From Deltaproteobacteria bacterium (lineage in GTDB: Bacteria; Desulfobacterota; Desulfovibrionia; Desulfovibrionales; Desulfovibrionaceae): a stretch of DNA of 7,792 nt. Position numbers and translations under genes: made by a program. Under the pieces are notes generated by a model that did no database searches, was not told the origin of the DNA, and saw only the letters and a program-made list of their open reading frames with translations. This document shows, in pieces, positions 1 to 5,278 of this stretch (position 1 is the stretch's first letter; each line of letters begins with the position of its first letter). The stretch is from positions 1-7,792 of the forward strand of contig JANXYI010000078.1 in assembly GCA_025350085.1 (NCBI GenBank), read 5' to 3'.

Positions 1-202
1 CCGCGATGTCCGGGGCGAGTCCCTCCAGGAGCCCGGCCAGGGACTCGCGCAGGGGCCTGTCGGACAGGAAGAAGTGGTAGGACTCGAAGGGGTCGGCCGC
101 GAGCAGGAAGCGCAGAAAGCTCGCATTGGCCACCCGGCGGCCAAGCACGGGGCCGGTCTCCAGAAAGGGGTCCAGGGTGCCGAAGACGCCGGGCTTTTTC
201 AT
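1..202 (-). CDS. N-terminal part of a hypothetical protein, possibly a glycosyltransferase (cut by window edge)
   Basis: The minus strand is open from an ATG at 202-200 to the left edge, giving the first 67 residues of a longer protein. It starts MKKPGVFGTLDPFLETG and continues VLGRRVANASFLRFLL, then a segment with ADPFESYHFFL. This pattern (a Gly/Arg-rich turn followed by a helix and a short aromatic strand) resembles the N-terminus of GT4-type glycosyltransferases annotated in Desulfovibrio-like genomes, but that is recall of style, not a domain match. Codon use is the same GC-rich style as the neighbours. The Shine-Dalgarno is weak (CCAGG just upstream of the ATG). No in-frame earlier start is attractive. 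It is divergent from the diguanylate cyclase at 350, with about 147 bp between them. The reading frame is well supported; the function is tentative. Confidence 0.6.
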   Translation of the reverse strand, partial: MKKPGVFGTLDPFLETGPVLGRRVANASFLRFLLAADPFESYHFFLSDRPLRESLAGLLEGLAPDIA

Positions 203-349
203 GCCTGGACCAAGCCATACTTGCCCTCATTTGTCAAAGCCGGGGCCCGGTTTTGGCCTGCGCGCGAACAGGCTGTGCGGAAGATGCCGCGGAGTGGTTC
301 TTGCATCTCCCCAGGCGCACGCATCCATCCCTAGGGAGGCTTGAGGACC

Positions 350-1984
350 ATGCACAGCACCGAACATCCTGAAATCATGTGGGGTCTTGGACTTGAGCCA
401 GACGCCGCAACCTTTATCGAGACCGCTGCCGGGCCGGGCTACAGCCTGCGGAATCTGCCGCCCGACGCCGTGGCCTGGATGCGCGGCTCCGAGGGCAGCA
501 CCCAGGCCGCCTGGGTGCCCTGGCGTGTCTGGCTCGGGTTGTCAAAAAACAGACGCTCGGCCTGTTGCCAGGATGACGGCGTCCGCCGCATCCTCGTCCT
601 GGATGCCGAGGCCGAGACCCTGGAGACCGAGCAGGTGCTGGCCGAGGGTTTTGTCACGGCCGTGCGCGCCCCGCTCACGCGCTTCAAGGTGCGCGACGCC
701 CTGCTGCGCCTGCGCGAGATGGACTCGCTCACCGCGGACCTGCGCCGCAAGACCGAGGAGATCGCGCTGGAGCGCGAGCTCTTCGTGCGCAAGAGCAACC
801 ACCTGAGCTTTCTGAACCGTGTGCTCTCCCGGGCCACGGCCTCGCTGGACCCGACCACCATCCTGTCCAAGGCCAGGAGCGACCTCAAGAACCTGCTGCC
901 GCTCACGGCGCTTTCCGCCGCCTTCTGGTCCCGGCCCGAGCACGGCTCCGGCCTGGAGGCCGAGTTGTACATGCCCTGTCTGTTGACCCCGCCCGAAAGC
1001 GCCCAGTGGCAGCAGACCCTCATCGAGGCCACCGAGCGCCAGGCCGGGGCCAAGGTCTCGGAATACCGCCACGTCTGCCTGACCCCGGAACGCAACCGCA
1101 AACCAGCGCCCGCGCTGTCTGCCGGACGGCTGCTGCTGCTGCCCCTGTCCGTGGGCGGCGAGGGCTTCGGCTGTCTGGCGCTCTTGACCGACAAGGGTCT
1201 GCGCCTGGCCAAGGACGAGGTGCAGACGCTGAACGCCTGCGTGAATCATCTGGCGCTTGCCCTGCGCAACGCGCTGCTCTACCGTCAGGTCAAGATCATG
1301 GCCGACCGCGACGGGTTGACCAAGATCGGCAACCGCCGCAGCTTCGAGGAGCGTCTGGCGGCCGAGGCCGCGCGGCATGGCCGCTATGACCTGCCCCTGT
1401 CGCTCATCCTGGTGGATGTGGACCATTTCAAGGCCGTGAACGACACCTGCGGCCATCAGGCCGGAGACGAGGTGCTGCGGGACATGGCCGCGCTCATGGG
1501 CGAGGGCCTGCGCAGCTCGGACTATCCGGCGCGCTACGGCGGAGAGGAATTTGTGGTCATCCTGCCGCACACCAGCCGCGAGCAGGCGGCGCTCTTGGCC
1601 GAGCGCCTGCGCCAGCGCGTGGCCGACCGCGTCTTCCGCGCCAGCCCGGCAAGTTCGGCCAGTGCGGGCCGACAAGGCCTGCGCCTCACCGTGAGCGCGG
1701 GCGTGGCCGCGCTATTGCCCGGCGCCTCGGCCCAGGACCTGGTGCTTCAGGCCGATCGGGCCCTTTACCTGGCCAAGAATAACGGCCGCAACCGCGTGGT
1801 GGTGGCCGGAGCCCAGGGCCAGAACCCGCAGGACGCGGACCTGGAACTGCCGGGCCAGCCCCTGGCCGCCCTGCCCGAGGGCAACAGTCAGGACGCCGGT
1901 CAGGACATGGGGAGGACAGACATGGACCTGGCCATCGGACAGGTCGCAGGGCAGGCCACGGGACAAAAAAGAGCGGTCGTGTAG
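350..1984 (+). CDS. Diguanylate cyclase: receiver-like + GAF-like + GGDEF domains
   Basis: A 544-residue soluble protein predicted to make cyclic di-GMP from two GTP. Residues about 1-120 look like a degenerate receiver: a hydrophobic strand RRILVLD and a last strand/helix near APLTRFKVRDALLRLRE are visible, but no phospho-acceptor Asp sits in the expected place. Residues about 122-165 form a charged coiled-coil-like helix. Residues about 167-312 look like a GAF sensor domain. The GGDEF domain starts at DGLTKIGNRRSF (321-332). It has the metal-binding strand VDVDHF (355-360), an RSSD inhibitory I-site (388-391) exactly five residues before the catalytic GGEEF (397-401), and a C-terminal ALYLAKNNGRN helix. 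All key residues for activity and product inhibition are present. The last 60 or so residues are a Gly/Gln/Asp-rich tail of no known fold. There is no signal peptide or membrane segment. ATG 350 is preferred over TTG 341: AGGGAGG at 333-339 abuts the TTG but lies 10 bases from the ATG. Confidence 0.93.
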   Translation: MHSTEHPEIMWGLGLEPDAATFIETAAGPGYSLRNLPPDAVAWMRGSEGSTQAAWVPWRVWLGLSKNRRSACCQDDGVRRILVLDAEAETLETEQVLAEGFVTAVRAPLTRFKVRDALLRLREMDSLTADLRRKTEEIALERELFVRKSNHLSFLNRVLSRATASLDPTTILSKARSDLKNLLPLTALSAAFWSRPEHGSGLEAELYMPCLLTPPESAQWQQTLIEATERQAGAKVSEYRHVCLTPERNRKPAPALSAGRLLLLPLSVGGEGFGCLALLTDKGLRLAKDEVQTLNACVNHLALALRNALLYRQVKIMADRDGLTKIGNRRSFEERLAAEAARHGRYDLPLSLILVDVDHFKAVNDTCGHQAGDEVLRDMAALMGEGLRSSDYPARYGGEEFVVILPHTSREQAALLAERLRQRVADRVFRASPASSASAGRQGLRLTVSAGVAALLPGASAQDLVLQADRALYLAKNNGRNRVVVAGAQGQNPQDADLELPGQPLAALPEGNSQDAGQDMGRTDMDLAIGQVAGQATGQKRAVV

Positions 1985-1995
1985 GGGCTAGAGGC

Positions 1996-2616
1996 TCAGG
2001 GCCGCCAGCCTTCGCGGCGTTCGAAGATCTTCCATTCGCCCAGCTCGGGCAAGAGCACGAACAGCGCGTCTTCCTCTATGGTCTCCTGCACCTGGGGCGG
2101 CATGGAGAAGCTGTACCGGCCCGTGACGCGGATGCGCGCCAGGTCCGGGTCAGCGGTGCCGCGCGTAAACGTGAGCCCTGACAGATCCACCTCCGCAGCC
2201 CGAAAGCGCGCCAACAGCCCCCGGCGGCGCTGCATCTCGACCATGGACAGAAAGGCCACGGTCTCGCCGTCGCGCACGCGGCGCGAGAAGACCAGCGGGA
2301 AATCCTCGGCCAGGGTTATCTGGCGCCGGAAATACTGGCGCAGCACCTCGTACTGGGCCAGCGCGGCGGCATCATCAGGGATGGCGGCCGGGTCGGCCGC
2401 GGGCTTCTGGTCCGGCTTGCTGGTGGGATTGCTGCCGGGCGGGCTGGCGGCGCTGGCGTTGGCCTGCTGGCCAGGGGCCAGCCAGGGCAGCGCGCCCGAG
2501 GCCAGGGCCGGGCCGCCCGACATGGCCACCAACACGGCCATCAGCGCGGCCGCCAGCAGGAGGAGCCGCAGCCGTGCCGGGAGGCCTGGCCAGGTCCCTG
2601 GCGCGCGCCCGTTCAT
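1996..2616 (-). CDS. Exported protein of unknown function, second gene of receiver operon
   Basis: A 206-residue protein that I do not recognise. The N-terminus is a long Sec-type signal: basic residues R15/R17, a hydrophobic run at about 18-32, and a signal-peptidase site ALA just before S40. There is no lipobox Cys. Residues about 50-80 are a Pro/Ala/Ser/Asp low-complexity linker. The mature domain, about 84-206, begins with a helix (YEVLRQYFRRQITLAEDFPL), contains a helix MVEMQRRRGLLARFRAAEV, and ends in beta strands ARIRVTGRYSFSMPP and DALFVLLPELGEWKIFERR. One helix-rich half followed by strands ending in a Trp-containing edge is loosely NTF2/SnoaL-like, but this is weak. Its ATG overlaps the stop codon of the upstream receiver gene by an ATGA, so it is likely translated by coupling from the same mRNA. 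It converges with the diguanylate cyclase with only 11 bp between stop codons. Confidence 0.85.
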   Translation of the reverse strand: MNGRAPGTWPGLPARLRLLLLAAALMAVLVAMSGGPALASGALPWLAPGQQANASAASPPGSNPTSKPDQKPAADPAAIPDDAAALAQYEVLRQYFRRQITLAEDFPLVFSRRVRDGETVAFLSMVEMQRRRGLLARFRAAEVDLSGLTFTRGTADPDLARIRVTGRYSFSMPPQVQETIEEDALFVLLPELGEWKIFERREGWRP

Positions 2617-3005
2617 TCCAGCTCGTCGATGAGGGTCTTGAGATGCAGGTAGTTGAGCGGCTTGCCCAGAAAGGCCGTGGGCTTGGTCTGGGCGGCCTGG
2701 GCCCTGGTGCCGACGTCGGTGTAGGCCGTGCAGTAGATGATGGGCATGTCCGGGTTGGCATCGCGAATCCGCCGCGCGGCCTCAATGCCGGTCATGGGGC
2801 CCTGGAGCATGATGTCCATGAGCACCACGTCGGGCTTCTTGCGCACGGCGTAGTCCACGGCCTGCTGGCCGGTGGCGGCCGTGGCCACCACCTCGCAGCC
2901 CATGCGCTTCAGGTTCAAGCTGGTGGCCATGGCGATGATGCGTTCGTCCTCGACGATGAGCACGCGCGGAGGGTAGGGGAGAGGTGGCGGGCAGGACAGC
3001 ATCAT
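2613..3005 (-). CDS. Single-domain response regulator (CheY/Spo0F-like receiver)
   Basis: A 130-residue protein made only of a receiver domain, so it acts by phosphorylation-dependent protein contact rather than DNA binding. The acidic pocket is E19-D20 (motif LIVEDE), the phospho-acceptor is D64 (LMDIML), the switch Thr is T93 (YCTAY) with Y95 next to it, and the conserved Lys is K115 (LGKP). All catalytic positions are intact. The GPMTGIEAARRIR loop and IIYCTAYTD strand are typical of stand-alone or kinase-associated receivers of delta-proteobacteria. A Pro-rich stub (about residues 5-13) precedes the fold. Two consecutive ATGs (3005 and 3002) could start it; AAGGA at 3018-3022 is 12 bases from the first, so the first is chosen. 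It is transcribed from the promoter at 3050-3078 and is followed with a 4-base overlap by the exported-protein gene. No histidine kinase lies in the window, so its partner is unknown. Confidence 0.95.
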   Translation of the reverse strand: MMLSCPPPLPYPPRVLIVEDERIIAMATSLNLKRMGCEVVATAATGQQAVDYAVRKKPDVVLMDIMLQGPMTGIEAARRIRDANPDMPIIYCTAYTDVGTRAQAAQTKPTAFLGKPLNYLHLKTLIDELE

Positions 3006-3049
3006 GGAGTTACGTAATCCTTGTTGGGAGTGGGGGTTAGCTCTATTGC

Positions 3050-3078
3050 GATGTAGGCTTGACTCCCGTGGTTGTCAA
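3050..3078 (-). promoter_or_regulatory. Sigma-70-type promoter of the receiver operon
   Basis: Read on the minus strand, a perfect -35 box TTGACA (3078-3073) is followed by 17 bases and a -10 box TACATC (3055-3050; three of six consensus positions). This predicts a transcript start near 3043 and a leader of about 38 bases before ATG 3005. The spacing is ideal and the surrounding DNA is less GC-rich than the coding sequence, both of which support the call. The weak -10 box suggests help from, or control by, a regulator. Confidence 0.6.
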
Positions 3079-3090
3079 GAATTGTTCTTG
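3076..3090. promoter_or_regulatory. 15-bp palindrome overlapping the -35 box (candidate operator)
   Basis: The sequence CAAGAATTGTTCTTG has perfect 6-bp arms (CAAGAA/TTCTTG) around a TTG centre. Its left end covers half of the TTGACA -35 box of the receiver operon, and the rest extends upstream of it. That position suits a transcription factor that blocks or aids RNA polymerase. The factor is unknown. The assignment as an operator is inference from symmetry and position. Confidence 0.45.
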
Positions 3091-3430
3091 TCGGGTCCAG
3101 ATTCATTTTCCTGGAAATTTGGGTGCAAAAGGTTGACGGAGGCATAAAAATAAGCCTAGACATTTCTTAAAGAATCACTATAGCAATTCCCGGGGGCCCT
3201 GGAACGGGTTCGGTCGCCAGATGCAAAAGGCAGAAAAATGCCCCCCCGGGCAACACGGCCGGGCGCCCCGGCCAGGGGGCGAGACCGGGTGGCCTGAAAA
3301 GATGGGTGGGCCCGGACAACGGAGAAGCCTCCGGACCCGGCACGGATGTTGAAGACAACCCTGTGGCGCCGCTGCGCGGGCCCAGGGAGACCAGGGCCAA
3401 GAGCGTGTGAGGCCTGCCAGGGGGCTGTGC

Positions 3431-3460
3431 TTGCCAGCCGGACCACCCCTGGGCTATAGT
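3431..3460 (+). promoter_or_regulatory. Sigma-70-type promoter of the D,D-carboxypeptidase gene
   Basis: A -35 box TTGCCA (3431-3436) and a -10 box TATAGT (3455-3460) are separated by 18 bases. Each matches consensus at most positions. The predicted start is near 3467, giving a leader of about 53 bases before ATG 3520. It is the only good TATAAT-like hexamer with a partner just upstream of this gene. Confidence 0.55.
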
Positions 3461-3519
3461 GCCTAGGCTCGCCTGATGCCAAGTGCGGGCCGGGACAATT
3501 TCAAAACCTGTGGGAAGCC

Positions 3520-4797
3520 ATGCGCACCAAAAGCAGAGTCGTTTTCCTGACCATGCTCCTCGTGATGCTCGGGGCCAGCCCGGTTGAGGCGGCCGCCAGC
3601 CGCGCCACAGGCGCCCTGGGCGCCAAGTCGGCCATCGCCATGGACCTGGGCTCGGGCCGCATCCTCTACGAGCAGAATGCCGACGAGCAGATCCCGCCGG
3701 CCTCGCTGACCAAGGTCCTGACCCTGTACCTGGCCTTCGAGGCCATGCAGGAGAAGCGCCTGAGCTTTACGGAGCCCGTGCTCGTGACCCCGGAGGCCAC
3801 CGTGGCCGGCGGCTCGCGCATGAACATCAAGAGCGGCGAGCGCGTCATCGTGCGCGAACTCATGAAGGGCATCGCCGTGGCCAGCGGCAACGACGCCTGC
3901 GTGGCCCTGGCCCAGCACCTCTCCGGCGGCGAGGACTGCCACCCCTTTGTGGCGGCCATGAACGCCAAGGCGCGCGAACTCGGCATGGCCGACACGGTGT
4001 TCAAGAATCCCAACGGCATGCCCGCTGACGGCCAGCTGACCACGGCGCGCGACATGCTCAAACTCTCGGCCAGCTACCTGCGCCGCTTCCCCCAGGCCCT
4101 GACCTTCCACTCCATGACCACCTACGTGCACAACAACCACAACCACCACAACGCCAACCGCCTGCTCTCCTCCTACGAGGGCGTGGACGGCCTCAAGACC
4201 GGCTACGTCCGCGCCTCCGGCTACAACAACGTGGTCACGGCCAAGCGCGGCGAGACCCGCGTGGTGGCCGTGGTGCTCGGCGCGCGCAACGCCGGGATCA
4301 GGGCCGCGGTCACCCGTCAGCTCCTGGACATGGCCTTCCAGAAGGTGAGCCAGGGCCAGGGGATCGCCACCCTGGAGGAACAGAAGGGCACCGGCAAGCT
4401 GCCCGCGGTGCTGGCCCAGGGCGCCCCGCGCCAGGACCCGGACCTCAAGGCCGCCCAGGTTCTGGCCGACGCCAAGGCCGGACAGCTCCAGCAGGCCCCA
4501 TCCGCCGCCCCGCCCGCGGCCGCTACCATGGAAGAAGCCAGGCCCGCCGCAGGCCTGCTCCAGCGCAAGACCGCCCAGGGCGCCTACGCCATCCAGGAGA
4601 GCTCCTTCCAGTCGCGCCACAAGGCTGAACGCCGCGCCCAGCACCTGGAGAAGAAGGGCCTGCCCGTGAAGGTCGTGGTGGCCAAGCTCGACGGCAAGGG
4701 CCGCTTCTACCGTGTGCTGGTCGGCCCCTATGCCAATGCCGAGGACGCGCGCAAGACCGAGCGTTTCCTGGGCCACGGCTCGGTGACGGTGGAGTAA
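3520..4797 (+). CDS. D-alanyl-D-alanine carboxypeptidase (peptidase S11) with C-terminal SPOR domain
   Basis: A 425-residue periplasmic enzyme expected to remove the terminal D-Ala from peptidoglycan pentapeptides. A signal peptide covers residues 1 to about 25 (hydrophobic FLTMLLVMLGA, cleavage near VEA-AA). The three penicillin-binding-protein motifs are intact: SLTK at 62-65 (nucleophile S62, base K65), SGN at 122-124, and KTG at 226-228 within DGLKTGY. A His/Asn-rich stretch at 204-213 precedes KTG. The PBP5-type C-terminal beta domain and membrane-binding helix are absent. After about residue 280 comes an Ala/Pro/Gln-rich linker, then a SPOR domain at about 355-421 (AYAIQ, RFYRVLVGPY), which in known families binds denuded glycan at division septa. 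This suggests septal localisation. A weak GGGAAG lies just before the ATG. The gene appears monocistronic, between its own promoter and a strong terminator. Confidence 0.95.
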   Translation: MRTKSRVVFLTMLLVMLGASPVEAAASRATGALGAKSAIAMDLGSGRILYEQNADEQIPPASLTKVLTLYLAFEAMQEKRLSFTEPVLVTPEATVAGGSRMNIKSGERVIVRELMKGIAVASGNDACVALAQHLSGGEDCHPFVAAMNAKARELGMADTVFKNPNGMPADGQLTTARDMLKLSASYLRRFPQALTFHSMTTYVHNNHNHHNANRLLSSYEGVDGLKTGYVRASGYNNVVTAKRGETRVVAVVLGARNAGIRAAVTRQLLDMAFQKVSQGQGIATLEEQKGTGKLPAVLAQGAPRQDPDLKAAQVLADAKAGQLQQAPSAAPPAAATMEEARPAAGLLQRKTAQGAYAIQESSFQSRHKAERRAQHLEKKGLPVKVVVAKLDGKGRFYRVLVGPYANAEDARKTERFLGHGSVTVE

Positions 4798-4821
4798 ACC
4801 CGCCCGGCGCACGCTGCGCTG

Positions 4822-4866
4822 GCAAAAGCCCCCGGCAGGACCAAGCGTCCGGCCGGGGGCTTTTGC
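4822..4866 (+). terminator. Intrinsic terminator of the D,D-carboxypeptidase gene
   Basis: A perfect 15-bp inverted repeat, GCAAAAGCCCCCGGC (4822-4836) with its complement at 4852-4866, surrounds a 15-base loop that can itself form a 4-bp stem GGAC/GTCC (4838-4841 with 4847-4850). The right arm ends in TTTTGC and is followed by GCGTTTTC, a broken U-run. It lies 25 bases after the stop codon. Because the stem carries an A-run on one side and a T-run on the other, it may also stop transcription coming from the right. Confidence 0.85.
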
Positions 4867-5145
4867 GCGTTTTCTGGGGAGCTCCCTGCCCCAGTCCAAG
4901 GCGCTTCCCCCTGCCGTTACCGCCACCCCGCCAGCCACACCTGCCAGCCACAGCCCACACGCTGCCGTTGTTCGTGACGGAAGTCTTGCGGCCGCGCCCT
5001 TTGCCCCTGGTGTCGGCGTCCAGGGCCGCGCAGCCCGTCCCCTGGCCGCGCCAGTGCCGCCTGGACGGCTGCTCCACGTCGCCGGGCAGTCCTTGCTCCT
5101 GAGTTCCTGCTTCCTCTGAAGCAGCCGGCCTGAAACCCTGTCAAG

Positions 5146-5195
5146 AGGGTATTTTTGTCCTTTTACCGGCCAAAAACAGGGTATTTTTGTCCTTT
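5146..5195. repeat. Two perfect 18-bp direct repeats, candidate regulator-binding sites
   Basis: AGGGTATTTTTGTCCTTT occurs at 5146-5163 and again, identical, at 5178-5195. The start-to-start distance is 32 bp, close to three turns of DNA, so both copies face the same side of the helix. Each copy holds a weak dyad (GG..A....T..CC). A 7-bp inverted pair ACCCTGT (5135-5141) and ACAGGGT (5176-5182) flanks the first copy. The second copy covers the likely -35 box of the phage-module promoter. Use as an operator by an unknown repressor or activator is inferred. Confidence 0.7.
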
Positions 5196-5216
5196 GACAT
5201 AAACCGGGGCTATACT
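5187..5216 (+). promoter_or_regulatory. Promoter of the phage virion module
   Basis: A strong -10 box TATACT (5211-5216) pairs best with TTGTCC (5187-5192) at an 18-base spacing. This -35 box lies inside the second 18-bp repeat. A perfect TTGACA at 5194-5199 is only 11 bases from the TATACT, so it cannot be its normal -35 partner. The predicted start is near 5223, with a GC-rich leader of about 56 bases to ATG 5279. Confidence 0.5.
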
Positions 5217-5278
5217 CTGCCCCAGCCGGGCCGCGCCGGGTCCGAATTGTCTTCAACCCTTGCCCTTCAGGAGACCGC

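Larger units (their letters stand above)
3006..3519. other. 514-bp intergenic region between receiver operon and D,D-carboxypeptidase gene
   Basis: No convincing gene. From about 3030 to 3185 it is AT-rich. This part holds the minus-strand promoter, the palindrome at 3076-3090, an imperfect AT-cored palindrome at 3140-3157 (arms AGGC/GCCT) and an 11-bp palindrome TTCTTAAAGAA at 3164-3174. From about 3186 to 3420 it is very GC-rich with several possible RNA stems: GGCCGGG/CCCGGCC at 3257-3273 with a 3-base loop, which can be extended by an outer GCCCCC/GGGGGC pair (3240-3245 with 3275-3280), and a 9-bp arm pair with one mismatch at 3308-3316 and 3330-3338. The last 90 bases carry the plus-strand promoter. 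A 108-codon minus-strand reading frame here has no recognisable features and is not called. Confidence 0.6.
4798..5278. other. 481-bp intergenic region at the host/phage junction
   Basis: After the terminator, about 4870-5140 is GC-rich and I see no supported gene: the reading frames are Pro/Arg-rich with no recognisable motif and no good ribosome site. It contains a short tandem repeat (GCCAGCCACA at 4930-4939 and 4943-4952), a nested inverted repeat (CGTCCAGG at 5017-5024 with CCTGGACG at 5060-5067, enclosing CTGGC/GCCAG at 5042-5054) and a 7-bp hairpin CTGCTTC/GAAGCAG at 5107-5124. From 5133 the DNA becomes AT-rich and carries the two 18-bp direct repeats and the phage-module promoter. No integrase, tRNA or clear attachment-site core was found. 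Confidence 0.6.

Noticed and set aside
209..237. TTGACA (minus strand, 232-237) as promoter for the leftmost gene
   Set aside because: At 17 bases the -10 position reads CTTGGT; the nearest TATGGC is only about 13 bases away.
542..1675. 377-codon open frame on the minus strand
   Set aside because: It is antisense to the GGDEF gene, whose motifs and start site are convincing.
1963..1998. Minus-strand terminator using the T6 run opposite the end of the cyclase gene
   Set aside because: Only a 4-bp GAGC/GCTC stem with a 20-base loop precedes the T-run, too weak to call.
3156..3482. 108-codon minus-strand frame in the intergenic region
   Set aside because: No ribosome site, Pro/Arg/Gly-rich with no motif, and it overlaps the carboxypeptidase promoter.
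4930..4952. GCCAGCCACA tandem pair as a CRISPR or iteron array
   Set aside because: Only two 10-base copies, 13 bases apart, in Pro-codon-like GC-rich DNA; there are no further units.
4863..5144. Short frames of 75-79 codons on both strands between terminator and phage module
   Set aside because: Pro/Arg-rich, no ribosome site, no recognisable sequence; one begins within the terminator.
5194..5216. TTGACA at 5194-5199 as the -35 box for TATACT
   Set aside because: The spacing is only 11 bases. TTGTCC at 5187-5192 with an 18-base spacer is the better partner.
4990..5236. Four copies of GGCCGCGC in the junction region (4990, 5024, 5044, 5229)
   Set aside because: The same 8-mer is frequent inside genes here (for example near 1367, 1486, 1708 and 7447) as Ala codons, so it is composition, not a site.
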